A stretch of 64,000 bases of DNA, from NCBI GenBank assembly GCA_905221605.1, contig CAJNDS010002113.1:281001-345000 (forward strand). Direction: 5' to 3'. The notes beneath the pieces were generated by a model. That model made no database searches. It was not told the DNA's origin and saw only the letters and a list, made by a program, of their open reading frames with translations. The stretch is from Symbiodinium natans. Taxonomy: Eukaryota; Sar; Dinophyceae; Suessiales; Symbiodiniaceae. Below are positions 22,414 through 33,147 of this stretch, piece by piece (the first letter of the stretch is position 1; every line of letters starts with the position of its first letter). Both the position numbers and the translations under genes were made by a program.

Positions 22414-25283
22414 ACCCCGGAAGCCCAAACTTTTGGCTCGGGATGCTTACATCGAGAGTTAAGCCCTAGGTGCCAAACTTGCAGATCTGAAGTCTAGGGT
22501 TTAGTCTTTGGGGTTTAGGGTTTAGGGTTTGGGGTTTAGGGTTTGGGGTTTAGGGGTTTAGGGTTCAGGGGTTTGGGGTTTTGGGTTTAGGGGTTTAGGG
22601 TTGAAGCTTCAGCTCCAGTACGAAGGCAGGAGAGCAGTGGCCGCCTACACGCCTGAACGACGTTTTGGATGAAGGTTGGACCCAGACTAGGCCCTAAACC
22701 CTAAACGCTAAACCCGAAACCCTAAACCCTAAACCCTAAACCCTAAACCCTCAGCCCTTAATCCCTTTGTTTTGGGGCTCAGGTTCCCTTGTAAGCCGTG
22801 CCCTGTTTATTCCTAGGTTGCTCTTGATTCTAGTGTCCCGCCCGCCCTCTGACAGTTGCATAAAACCCGAAACCCTAAACCCTAAACCCTAAACCCTAAA
22901 CCCTAAACCCTAAACCCTAAGCCCTAAACCCTGAAGAAGCTCCAAGCGCTCCGCTTAAGTACCTGAACTACGGGCTGTCAGTGGTGTGGGTGCAATTCAG
23001 CCCTAAACCCTAAACCCCCAAATAGGAAACAAAACCTTAAACCTTAACCCAAAACCCAAAACCCTAAACCCTCAACCCTCAACCCTAAACCCTAAACCCT
23101 AAACCCCAAATCCCAATCCCATCAACCCCACCCCCCTCAACCCCCCCCCCCCCCCCTTCCGGACGAGCTTCCGAGGCTGGGATCGGACTACAAGGTCTCC
23201 CAGCTCAAGAAGGCCGTTTAGGGTTTAGGGTTTAGGGGTTAGGGGTTTAGGGTTTAGGGTTCTTTCACAGGGGTTCTGTGTTTCGGGTGCCACAGCGCTT
23301 GAGGGCCTAGATTCTTGAAAGTATGCCTTTGAAGGGAGACTTTGGGAACATCCCGTGACTTGTAGGCTACAGGGTTTAGGGTTTAGGGTTGAGGGCTGAG
23401 GGTTTAGGGTTTAGGGTTTGGGGTTCAGGGTTTTCGGAGGCTCGGGGTGTGTTTTTGTTGCTGGAACTTGCTGAGGCTTTAAGGTTTGAGTCTCCGTCTC
23501 CAATCTCCACAACCCGAACCCACCACGCCCCCTTCCAGCATCCTCCGGCGGAGCCCCCCCACCTTGTTGAGGGCGCAGGGCCCAGGCGGTTTATGAGGGT
23601 TTCGGTTATTGCCCTACAGTCAACTCTAAACCCTAAACCCTCAACCCTCAACCCTCAACCCTCATTCCTCAACCCTCAACCCTCAACCCTAAACCCTAAA
23701 CCCTAAGAACCCAGACCGCAAATGCAGGACAACATGTGGAAGAGCGTCCGGCTGCTCGATATCCTCGAGGCCCTGGCAGCTCAAGTTCAACCCAACACCC
23801 TAAACCCTAAACTCCATAAACAAACCCTAAACCCTACATCCGAAACTTGTTAAGCGGTGATGTGTGTGTCGAGGTGCTGAGAAGCCTCATAAGCATAGGT
23901 CCATAAGCCACCTGCGGCCCCCGTAGGCCCGTAGACTCGACCCTCAAACCTTAACCCTAAACCCTAAACCCTTCTTACATATATAGTTTAAATGTTGGGG
24001 AGTTACTGGGCAAGGTCGCCGTTTTACTGGGCAAGGTCAGTTGGGTCAAAAAAGTCGACCTTGCCCAGTAAAACGGCGACCTTGCCCAGTAAAACGGCGA
24101 CCTTCCCCCCCTGCCCAATAAAAATGCGACCTTGGACCCCGAAGGTCGCCGTTTTACTGGGCAAGGTCGCCGTTTTACTGGGCAAGGTCGACTTTTTGAC
24201 CAAAAACGACCTTGCCCAGTAAAACGGCGACCTTGCCCAGTAAAACGGCGACCTTGCCCAGTAAAACGACGACCTTCGGGGCCGAAGGTAGCATTTTCAC
24301 TGGGCGGGGTGTGTGCCCGAAGGTCGCCGTTTTACTGGGACTGGGCAAGGTCGCCGTGTTACTGGGCAAGGTCGCCGTTTTACTGGGCAAGGTCGCCACG
24401 CTGTTTTACTGGGCAAGGTCGCTGTTTCACTTGGCAAGGTCGCCGTTTTACTGGGCGGTCACCGTGTTACTGGGCCAGGTGGTTTTAGGGTTCAGGGCCT
24501 ACTCTGGCCTGGGCTGGCTTTAGGGTTCAGGGCCTACTCTGGCTGGCTTTAGGGTTCAGGCCACATGCTGGGCTGGCTTTAGGGTTCAGGCTGGCTTTAG
24601 GGTTCAGGGCCTACTCTCTGGGCTGGCTTTAGGGTTCAGACTTCACTTTGGGCTGGTTGGCTTGAGGGTTCAGGACCCACTCTTTTCTCGGCTGGTTTTA
24701 GGGTTTAGGGCCAGCTTTGGGCTGGCTTTGGAGTTGTTGCTTTGTCGCCTGAATGCATACATGTAAGTGAAATATTTTCTTCATGTTATGGGATTCTTTG
24801 GGCGGGTGGGTGTTTTTCCAACGCTCGATGAAGTGCTTGACTAGTGAATGCTTGGACTTGAGATGCTGAACCCTAAACCCTAAACCCTAAACCTTAGACC
24901 CTAAACCCTAAACCCTAAACCCTAAGAAGAGCTGTAGCCTGGCATTCGGAGCGGCAAATTCGCCAAAAGATCTCGGGACGTGTTCCTGTGTTTTTGAGAC
25001 GATCGACAGCATCTGCAATTGTCAACAGTGCTTCGGTTCTGCAAACGGGTTTATGGATCTCGTTCTTCATGAAGGTTGCTTCGATCTGCGTGCGTGTCTG
25101 TGTTCATGCCATTTTGTTTTTGTTGTTTTTGTTTTTCGTCTGGCTAATTCCTGAAGGCAAAACCTCACCAACCAACCCCCAGACTAGACCGCATCCGACA
25201 GCATGTTGCCATCGTCCTCGCTTTTAGCTGGATCTTCTTGTAGCGTTCCACAAGCGCTCGAGAAGGAGGAGCCTTTTTCCTAA
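22414..25283 (+). CDS. Predicted eight-exon gene ending in TAA, unknown function
   Basis: Exons 22414-22457 (PRKPKLLARDAYIE), 22630-22674 (EQWPPTRLNDVLDE), 22937-22983 (APSAPLKYLNYGLSV), 23168-23215 (LPRLGSDYKVSQLKKA), 23728-23784 (DNMWKSVRLLDILEALAAQ), 24927-24979 (KSCSLAFGAANSPKDLG), 25010-25074 (ICNCQQCFGSANGFMDLVLH) and 25228-25283 (GSSCSVPQALEKEEPFS, TAA) agree in phase through all seven joins (138 codons after a split first codon). Most introns carry the arrays; 24980-25009 is only 30 nt; 25075-25227 has a T-rich tract and no array. The ICNCQQC motif might bind metal, but no family is recognised. Upstream exons are missing. Confidence 0.52.
23999..24480. repeat. Head-to-head arrays of a 21-bp unit, large hairpins
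   Basis: Unit GCCGTTTTACTGGGCAAGGTC. Copies run in one orientation from 24005, then inverted from about 24055 (GACCTTGCCCAGTAAAACGG), then forward from about 24148, inverted from about 24207, and forward again from about 24319 to 24480. Facing copies could form two long hairpins. Frames reading LLGKVAV or TGQGRRF are translated repeat. Lies in the intron 23785-24926. Confidence 0.93.
24481..24740. repeat. GGCTGGCTTTAGGGTTCAGG repeats
   Basis: Irregular copies of GGGCTGGCTTTAGGGTTCAG joined to GGCCTACTCT, about eight in all. This is a telomere-like heptamer embedded in a longer unit, adjacent to the 21-bp arrays. Confidence 0.85.
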
Positions 25284-25457
25284 ACCCAAAACCCTCAACC
25301 CTAAACCCTCAACCCCAAAGCCCTCAACCCTAAACCCCAAACCCTAAACCCTAAACCCTAAACCATAAACCCTAAACCCTGAACCCTGAACCCTGAACCC
25401 CAAACCCTAAACCCCAAACCCTAAACTAACCCTAAACCCTAAACCCCAACGCCGCAG

Positions 25458-28400
25458 GCATACGAGGACATCTTCGAGCTTGTTCCGGATGGCTCCAGCG
25501 GTGGCTGGCAGGCCTCGCGGAAATGTTGGGCCTCCTCTTACTTGCCAACTCTTCCCGAAACCCCCAGCAGCCCGAATGTTTGCAGTTTAGGGTTTGGGGT
25601 TTAGGGTTCAGGGTTTAGGGTTTAGGGTAAACCCAGAGGCTACGCAAGCAGCTCTGAAAGCTTAATCTTTGGTTTTTTATTGGTAATTTCGGGCTTCCGG
25701 GAGGTTTTGGCCGTACTGGCTCGCAAAAGGCCCCACACGCCCACCACGCCTCTCCTCCTTCCGAAGAAGTGAAGCTGATGATGGTGCTGAATGCAAGGGT
25801 TTAGGGTTTAGGGTTTAGGGTTTAGGGTTTAGGGTTCAGGGTTCAGGGTTCAGGGTTTTCAGGGTAAGGAAATTCCGGACCCACCTGGCTTGGGGACCCC
25901 ACGTCCCTCCACCCTATGTAAACTCCGAACCGCATCCTTGAGCCTTACGCCCGAAACCTTATACCCGAAGCCCCGCAACACCCTTCACAAGGGCACGGCG
26001 AATCCCTTCCCAGACCCAAAGCCCTATACACCCTAAACTCCATAAACATCCTAAACGCAAAGCCCTTAAACCCGCACGCCCCAAGACCCTAACACCCTGG
26101 CCCTAAACCCCCAAAACCCCAAAAACCCTAAAGCCCTAAAACCTTAATACCCTGGCCCTAAACCCAACCAACGCCAAAACCCTAAAACCCTACAACCCTA
26201 AGCCCTACAACTACCCGAAAGCCCTCGCCCTAAACCCTACAAACCTTAACGCCCAAGCCTTAAGCACTAAACCCTAGACCCGACACCCGAAAGCCCTAAA
26301 CCCTAAGCCCTAAACCCTAAACCCCAAACCCCAAACCCTAAACCCTAAACCCCAAACCCTCAACCCCCAAAACCCCTAACGCGAGGTGAAGCTGCAGCCA
26401 GGGGCTGAGGCTGCTCTGCCCGACGCCGAGGCCTTTGGGGTTTGGGGTTTGGGGTTTGGGGTTTGGGGTTTGGGGTTTGGGGTTTGGGGTTTAGGGTAGG
26501 TTCTTGGACTTTAGGGTTTTCGTTTAGGGTTCAGGGCTTGCTTGTTTTTTTTTTTTTTTTCGGGTTTCGGGGTTTAGGGCTTCACAGGGCCTTGGTTTCC
26601 AAGCCTTCTAAGCCGCGGTGGCGAAGGGGTCTCTCAATTTGACTCCCTTTGCTACTATGCACAAGAACCCCTTTGCAAAAAGAAGAAGAATGATCTTTGT
26701 ATTGCCCTTTCAGGAATATTTTTTGAGGAGGAATATTTTCTATTGTTTGGGTGGTTATGAAATAGTAGTTTTGGGATCTTTTTGAGGGTTATCCATACTC
26801 TGTAGGAGATCCAACAAGGGACCCTGATTTCGAGAACTGCCCAGAGGCAAACCCTCGAGGGCCTTTTTTCTGCTTTGGGGCGTAGGGTTGAGGGGGCTTT
26901 AGCACTTCAGAGCCTTGGTTTTTGTTGTTTGAGCTTCTTTGTTTTTTGGGCGGGGGGGGGGGGAGGGATTGCGGGGGTTGGCCTTAAGCTCCCCAAAACC
27001 CCAAATCCCGAACTGGCCCCAACCCGTCAGCGTCCAACCCGCAAGGAGTTCATGGAGAGAGAAATGAACGAGCAGGCGCGAGTCCAGAAAACCCCACACC
27101 CTAAGCCCGAAGTCTGTAACCCCATACAAGCCTAAACCTCTGTGAGCCCCTTACACTTGAACCCGACCCCCCTGCCCAACTTGCGATGAGTGCCTGAAAG
27201 TATCCGGAATGCTTAGGGTTTAGGGTGCGGCTTCAACGTTGTCGCTTCCGCCACAGCCTGTAAGACCCTGCAAGCTCGTTGTTCCTTAACTCGAGTTAAA
27301 ACAAGGCCTTAACCGGGTAGCTGGGGCTGAGCGAGCTGCGAAACCGCGTTGGGGGTGTGACCTTGGCTCAGCAGACCAAGGCCTCGTGACACCTCACCCT
27401 TAAGCCCTTAAACCCTATACCCGAACCCGTTTGGGGGTTTTGTTTCGCTCCTGGAAGGCGATTGCGCTCCGTAGGTTGTGCGAGTCCAGTTTTCAAAAAG
27501 CACCGAACCCATCCCAAACCCTCAGAGCCTTCACCCCTAAACCCTAAACCCTAAGCCCTAAGCCCTCAGCCCTAAACCCTAAGCCCTAAGCCCTAAGCCC
27601 TAAGCCCTAAGCCCTAAGCCCTAAGCCCTAAGCCCTAAGCCCTAAGCCCTAAGCCCTAAGCCCTAAAGCCCTAAGCCCTAAGCCCTAAGCCCTAAGCCCT
27701 AAGCCCTAAGCCCTAAGCCCTAAACCCTAAACCCTAAACCCTAAACCCTAAACCCCTAAACCCTAAACCCTAAACCCTAAACCCTAAACCCTAAACCCTA
27801 AACCCTAAACCCTAAACCCAAACCCCACATCCCAAGCCCAAGATCCTGGCGCGCAGGAGGCGCTACCTCCTAGGATAGACAACCCGAAATCGCAGCTCTC
27901 TGGCTGCAGCCAATGCGGGGGCCGGCTGAGGGGGCTTTGCCGGTTGGGGTCTTTGTTAGGGCTTAGGGTTGTTGACCCTAAACCCTGAACCCTAAACCCT
28001 AAACCCTAAACCCTAAACCTTAAGCCCTATGCCTGGGTCACGAGGTGGGGGGGCGGTGGCTGTAGCCGTTTGCGGGAGGGGCGAAGCGGGCCTAAGTCGC
28101 AGCCAGAGCCAAGAGGGTTCATAGGATTCATGGGCTCATTCTCAGAAGGTTCATCAGTAGGGATCATTCTAAACCCTAACCCTAAGCCTAAACCCTAAAC
28201 TCTTAATCCTAAACCGGGGATCATAGGCATCATAGGGGTCAGGGGAGTTGTAGGGGGGCCAGACAGGTCTTTCCCAAGCCCGAAACCCCAAGATCCCCCA
28301 GCCCAAGGTTTAGGGTTTAGGGTTTAGGGTTTGGGGTTTGGGGTTTAGGGTTTAGGGGTTTAGGGTTTAGGGTTTAGGGTTGAGGGTTCAGGGTTCAGGG

Positions 28401-28669
28401 TTCAGGGATGAGGCCTTCGCGATCCAGGGGTTCAAGGTTTCAGGGATTGGGGGTGCCGAGGGTTTCGGGGTTGCAGGTCTTCTATTCTGGCAGGGGCACC
28501 TAAACCGAAAGCCCGAAGCCCTAAACCCTAAACCCGAAACCCGAAACCCTAAACCGGGTCCCTGCAAAAACCCAGGTTTGAGAAGATGCAAAGTCTTCGC
28601 ATCGAGCTGCTCTACGCCTTAGCGCGGCGTGGGAACAAGGCGCGGAAGGGCCCTCAGCCCTATACTTAG
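25458..28669 (+). CDS. Predicted six-exon gene ending in TAG, unknown function
   Basis: Exons 25458-25584 (AYEDIFELVPDGSSGGW), 25767-25798 (VKLMMVLNAR), 26386-26439 (VKLQPGAEAALPDAEAFG), 27031-27081 (RPTRKEFMEREMNEQAR), 27857-27948 (EALPPRIDNPKSQLSGCSQC) and 28576-28669 (MQSLRIELLYALARRGNKA, TAG at 28667) keep phase and total 150 codons. The array order holds at most joins. The middle exon is a charged helix. Start not identified. The fifth exon has a CSQCGG motif, too little to assign a zinc site. Confidence 0.47.
26490..27020. other. Intron-like stretch without supported exon
   Basis: Degenerate TTTAGGG at 26437-26580 with a poly-T run near 26547-26561, then A/T-rich single-copy sequence to about 26870 and a poly-G run near 26950. 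It lies between exons of the preceding model. Confidence 0.5.
27536..27825. repeat. Homogenised CCCTAAG variant block inside a CCCTAAA array
   Basis: From about 27546 to 27720 almost every unit reads CCCTAAG instead of CCCTAAA, then the array reverts to CCCTAAA to 27820. A cluster of one variant implies local tandem expansion after the variant arose. Confidence 0.95.
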
Positions 28670-29318
28670 GGGTTGAGGGTTTAGGGTTTAGGGTTTGGGG
28701 TGTTTAGGGTTTAGGGTTTAGGGTTTAGGGTTTAGGGTTTAGGGTTTGGGGTGTTTAGGGTTTAGGGTTTATCGTTGCAAGAGTCTTGTCCCCCAAGTTG
28801 GAGCCGAAGGGGCCTCCTAGGGCTTTCAGTTTCGGGTTACCCGAAGCCCTAAACCTGAATCCTAAACGTAGAGCTTACGAAGGCACTTCGGCCCTTAAAT
28901 GCCCTCAAGCCGCCAACACCCTCTGGAGGGCCTAAGCCTCCTGAACGCCACGAAGCTACCTAACAACTGAACACCCTGAACCCCAAACCCTCTTAAGCCC
29001 TAAGTCCTAAACCCTAGACCGACCACCCTAAACCCTCTTACGCCCTAAGCCAATAACCTTCTTAAGCCCTAAACCCTAAAGTCAAAATCCGATTGCCCAA
29101 AACACTCTTACGCCCTAAACCCTAAACCCTAAACCCCCTAAACCATGAACCCTAATCCCTGAACCCTAAACCCGAAACCCTAAACTCAAACCCCAAGCCC
29201 TAAACCCCAACCCTAAGCCCTAAACCCTAAGCCCTAAACCCTAAACCCTAAACCCTAAACCCTAAACCCCAAACCCCAAACCCCAAACCCTAAAGCCTCT
29301 TCTTCTTCCAACGCACAG
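28670..29318. other. Array-dominated gap between gene models
   Basis: TTTAGGG arrays to about 28770, a mixed stretch, then degenerate CCCTAAA from about 28975 to 29294. A TCTTCTTCTTCC pyrimidine tract precedes the acceptor at 29317. No exon supported. Confidence 0.55.
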
Positions 29319-29408
29319 GTGCAACTCCAGGAGCTTGGCCAGGAGCCGCGGGTGCAGCGCGTGAAGCAGTCCCTCCACCAGGCAGCGGAGTTGAGGGTTG
29401 CTGATAGG
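29319..29408 (+). CDS. Predicted exon, coiled-coil-like
   Basis: After TTCCAACGCACAG the frame reads VQLQELGQEPRVQRVKQSLH and continues to GAT AGG, ending at donor GTTTAGGG in phase 0 (30 codons). It lies between CCCTAAA and TTTAGGG arrays. Gln/Glu/Arg-rich helix. Likely part of the same gene as the exons at 29997 and 30431, but the phases do not join directly, so an exon is missing or misread. Confidence 0.45.
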
Positions 29409-29579
29409 GTTTAGGGTTTAGGGTTTGGGGTTTAGGGTTTAGGGTTTAGGGTTTAGGGTTTAGGGTGAGGGGGGAGACAGGGTTGCAACCCAAGGGTCCC
29501 TACTACTCCCGAAGGCTCAAGCCCAAAGCCCGAAACCCTAAACCCCAAAATTTTAGGTAGGGTTTTGGCTGGATTTGAA

Positions 29580-29670
29580 GGGTGTATTATTATTATCATT
29601 ATCATTATTATTATTAGTATTATTGTGATCATGATGATTCATATAGTTTTTTTGGTGTGTGTGTAGCACC
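29580..29670. repeat. (TTA/ATT)n microsatellite
   Basis: TATTATTATTATCATTATCA and following units, about 29586-29635, then a GTGTGTGTG tract. Intronic. Confidence 0.9.
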
Positions 29671-29836
29671 CAAATACATGGGGGGCCCAGCGAGGGTAGC
29701 ATTCTGGTGAACACAAGCGCTGGCCATCGACGACCTTGTGCTTCACCAAGTGCTATCCTGCGTAGACGTACCTGCGCAAAGTCGGGAGCCTTTCGCTTTA
29801 CAACAAGCCAGGCTTTCAGGAAACAGGACAGTCATG

Positions 29837-29948
29837 CTTGGTACCCCAATGGTACCCTTTACCCTTTTTATTGGTTATGGGTTCCCTTATAGAATGCCCA
29901 ACTCAAAAAAGGGTGCCCTTATTATCATATGGCTACTGGGCTACCAAG
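29837..29948. mobile_element. TIR element family A, copy 2 (~112 bp)
   Basis: Same element as 15662-15772, with ends CTTGGTACCCCAATGG and GCTACTGGGCTACCAAG. CATG flanks it on both sides, which could be a 4-bp target duplication, but CATG is itself palindromic. It interrupts a frame open from 29659 (SEGSILVNTSAGHRRPCASP), so it may have split an exon or been recruited as an intron. Confidence 0.85.
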
Positions 29949-29996
29949 CATGTTTGTGCGACTGCACTTGGTAGCAGCTGCTAGCTTGCGATCCAG

Positions 29997-30113
29997 CCTT
30001 GGAGAGACGACTTCATCGAGCCTACAGCCTGTATGAGACATGCAACAGTCTCGAAATCCTTGATACCCTGAGTCCTCCCTCTTGTAACACTGAAGCCAGA
30101 AGTGCAACGATCA

Positions 30114-30156
<43 letters not shown>

Positions 30157-30571
30157 GTGTGTCGGTGAGGGTTTTGGTGTCGGAGTCTGGCCAGGCATTT
30201 TAGGGCTTTTAGGGCTTTCGGGGCTTTAGGGCTGTTCGGGCTTGCAGGGAAGGGCTTAGGGCTGAGGGCTTAGGGCTCAGGGTGTAGGCAACCATCCATG
30301 AGCAAACCTAAAGCCCTTAGAGACCAAGTCCAGCTTCAAGAGGGTTTGGCGTTTGCAAAGGCCCAAGACAGGGCTCCAGGGTTTAGGGCAGGCGGTTGCG
30401 GATTTTTTACACCCCCTTTCCCCCCCCCAGAAAGCTCGCGTTCAGGCCAAGAAGCTCATTGAGTTCATTCGGATGTTTCCATCCAACTTCAAGGCGCGGA
30501 TTGGGCGTCAGGCGGCACTCGGGGCTCGGGGCGTATGGGGCCACTCGCGGGGGCCAAGTTCGGCGGCCTAA
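29997..30571 (+). CDS. Predicted exons of one gene, terminal exon with TAA
   Basis: Exon 29997-30114 starts after GATCCAG and reads LERRLHRAYSLYETCNSLEI. After a (GT)n tract and a degenerate array, exon 30431-30571 follows a classic C-tract acceptor (CCCCCCCCCAG) and reads KARVQAKKLIEFIRMFPSNF, ending at TAA 30569. The first ends in phase 2 and the second reads best in phase 0, so a join is missing. Basic, helical; no family recognised. Confidence 0.42.
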
Positions 30572-30627
30572 GCCCTAAGCCCTAAACCCTAAACCCTGTT
30601 AAGCCCCTTAAGCCCTTGAAGCCGAAG

Positions 30628-30705
30628 GTCACAGCAGATGATTCCCAGATGTTGATCGAGGTCACATCGACCAGCGTCTCAGTGATCGCCTCAAAGGGGG
30701 GGGGG
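30628..30705 (+). CDS. Predicted exon
   Basis: After GCCGAAG the frame reads VTADDSQMLIEVTSTSVSVI to a G-run and a TTTAGGG array; an earlier donor GAG|GTCACA is possible. Flanked by CCCTAAA and TTTAGGG arrays as usual. It may belong to the gene that continues at 31320. Confidence 0.4.
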
Positions 30706-30797
30706 GGTGGGTTTAGGGTTTAGGGTTTAGGGTTTAGGGTTTAGGGTTTAGGGTTTAGGGTTTAGGGTTTAGGGTTTAGGGTTTAGGGTTTAGGGTT

Positions 30798-31075
30798 GCT
30801 GGATTGAGCATCTCGGGCCTCTGGGTTCCATTCACGGGGGTTGCAGGGTGTTGGGAGTACAGGATCCCCTCCACCCCCAGGCTCACGCAGACCGGAGGCA
30901 CCACACGAGTCGTAATAGCAGGCACAGTTCCTATAGCAAATGGCGGTCTTCACAAAGGCTATGGGTGTATCACAACGATAGCAAGAAAAATCATACTCAT
31001 AACCCATACGTAGATGTAGTCATAACCGTAGGCATGTACTCGTCATAGTACTCAGGGCGCAGCATCAGTGCCTTG
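30798..31075. other. Unresolved single-copy segment, open on both strands
   Basis: Frames are open on the + strand (30804-31013 and 30848-31048) and on the - strand (30783-31007, Cys/Tyr-rich). None agrees in phase with its neighbours. It sits between a TTTAGGG array and degenerate CCCTGAA repeats, that is, in the interior of an intron by the local pattern. Confidence 0.45.
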
Positions 31076-31319
31076 GCAGCCTCTGAACCCTGAACCCTAA
31101 ACCCTAAACCCTAAACCCTGAACCCTAAACCCTAAACCCTAAACCCGAAGCCCTAAACCCCAAACCCTCAACCCTGAACCAAAAATGCTGAACCCTGAAC
31201 CCTGAACCCTGAACCCTGAACCCTTAACACTGAACCAAAAAATGCTGAACCCTGAGCCCTGAACCCTTAACCCTGAACCCTAAACGCTGAACCCTAAACG
31301 CTGAACCCTAACCCCCAAG

Positions 31320-32453
31320 AGCTCGGACTGCCAGCAAGGCAGAAGAAGGCCCGAATGCCGAAGCCCACCCTTCCAGCCTTAAGTTCATCCCGACAGCTCA
31401 AAACCTCAGGTATAGGGTTTAGGGTTTAGGGTTTAGGGTTTAGGGTTTAGGGTAGGTTGAGGGTTTAGGCGTTACGGAAACATGGCCCCCGTCGGGTCCT
31501 CCGTTGCCCCGTGTTATCACGCCATGACGCGAGAACCTTTGAAAGGCAGTTAGGGTTTGCATCAGCACGAGAAGGGACCCTAAACCCTAAACCCTAAACC
31601 CTAAACCCTAAACCCTAAACCCTAAACCCTAAACCCTAAACCCTAAACCCTCAACCCTCAACCCTCAACCCTAAACCCTAAACCCTAAACCCTAAACCCT
31701 AAACCCCAAACCCTAAACCCTACAAGCCCTAAACCCGACTCCTAAGCCCTGCAGGCCTTGGGCCGCCCCTCCCCGCCCCCTCGCCTGCCCCCGAGGACCA
31801 GTCGATGATCGACCGGGCGCTCCAGCGGTTGAATCAGGACCGTGAAGGCGGCGTTTAGGGTTCGGGGTGTGCGGCTTTCAGGGCCTTGGGGTTGAGGGTT
31901 TCGGGGGCTGCTCGGGTTGGGTTGCGCAGGCTGCTGATCCCAAGAGAAAGGCAGTTCTCAGAGGGTTCCTTCTTGCATGAGCCCGAAGCCCTCGACCCCA
32001 AACCTTCCCCCCTCAGCACGCCAAGTAGACCGTTCTTCAGTTTTTAAATACGGGAGCAGGCAAGCATGGTTTGGCATTAAAAGGCAGGCGTTCCAAGAAT
32101 AGTAGAGTGACCCTAAACCCTAAACTCTAAACCCTGAACCCTACACCCTAAACCCTAAACGCTAAACCCTATACCGCGGAATCGTTCTGCAGTGTGCCTT
32201 GAGCCAGGCGACCGGCGCGGTGGCAAGGGCGGCCGCGACCTTCGCGGGGGAGGCAAAGGGGTGGTTTAGGGTTTTGGGTTTCAGGTCAATGTTTAGGGTT
32301 TCTGAAGGTGATGGGTTGATGCTTCAGGGTTCGGGGTTGGGCTGCAAGCCTCAACCTTCCCGGCTTCTACATCTACGTTTCGTCAGCCACCAATTTCTCT
32401 TCGCCCTCCAGACGAAGTTAGATGCCTGGATGGCAGAAGCACATTTTTTTTGA
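31320..32453 (+). CDS. Predicted four-exon gene 3' part ending in TGA
   Basis: Exons 31320-31409 (LGLPARQKKARMPKPTLPAL), 31755-31852 (PAPEDQSMIDRALQRLNQDR), 32193-32263 (ALSQATGAVARAAATFAGEA) and 32387-32453 (HQFLFALQTKLDAWMAEA, TGA at 32451) agree in phase at all three joins (108 codons). Introns 1 and 2 have TTTAGGG near the start and CCCTAAA near the end; intron 3 (123 nt) has only the TTTAGGG end. An optional exon at 31930-31964 (AADPKRKAVLR) does not fit the phase. Ala/Pro/Gln-rich and helical; function unknown. Confidence 0.5.
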
Positions 32454-33147
32454 GAAAACCTGGACCCTAAACCCCTGCACCCTGAACCTTTATGAACTTA
32501 AGCCCTAAGAAGAATGTCTCGGGTGGGTTTCGGACAGAAGATGTGGCTTGGGGTGTAGGGTTTCGGGTTTACGGTGCAGGGTTTCGGGTCGCACGACAAG
32601 AACCGACGCACTGGCTTTGTGCTTATTTTGGGGGCCCTGCCCTCTTCTGCTTCCTTACAAACGAAGGGGGACCCTTACCCCAGAGGCCTAACCCCAAAAC
32701 CCGAAACCCGAAACTTTAAACTCGCATGAAGCAGAGCAGAGCAGAGGGTCGAATTACGGCCGGTCTTTTGGTTATGGTAGGGGTCGGAAGAATTACTAAT
32801 GGTATTCCCTTAGGCTCCATCTATAATTATGCTCTAAGACTAGCCCCCAAAACCCTATTCTAATTTTTCAGGCCCCTATATTACTCAAACTTCAGTAGCA
32901 CGGCTCCGCAGGCCCTTATTCCCTGTTGTTAGGGTTTAGGTTCCCTCTAAGTTCTTTGAAACCAAAAAGGGCACCCTTTGCATTCCTAGGTCACTCTTGA
33001 GTCTTGCCTCAACTATAGGACTTGAGGAGAACACAGTGCTGGAACAGAGACCCAAACCCCAACCAAACCCTCTCCTCAGCCCCAAACTCAACACCTAAGC
33101 CCTAGAAGCCCTAAACCCCAAACCCCCAAGCCCTAAGCCCACGAAAG
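32454..33147. other. Gap with dispersed elements
   Basis: Holds a short ORF beginning MNLSPKKNVSGG (32492), a segment at 32785-32905 related to 1166-1335 (GGGGTCGGAAGAATTACTAA and CCCTATTCTAAT), and a segment at about 32912-33000 (CCCTTATTCCCTGTTGTTAG) related to 60452-60490. No exon supported. Confidence 0.5.

Noticed and set aside
24132-24552. Gly/Arg or Leu/Val repeat proteins from the 21-bp arrays
   Set aside because: Open in several frames and both strands because 21 is divisible by three and the unit lacks stops.
32601-32715. Exon reading NRRTGFVLILGALPSSAS
   Set aside because: It lies between TTTCGGG and CCCGAAA repeats in the order that marks intron interior and does not match neighbouring phases.
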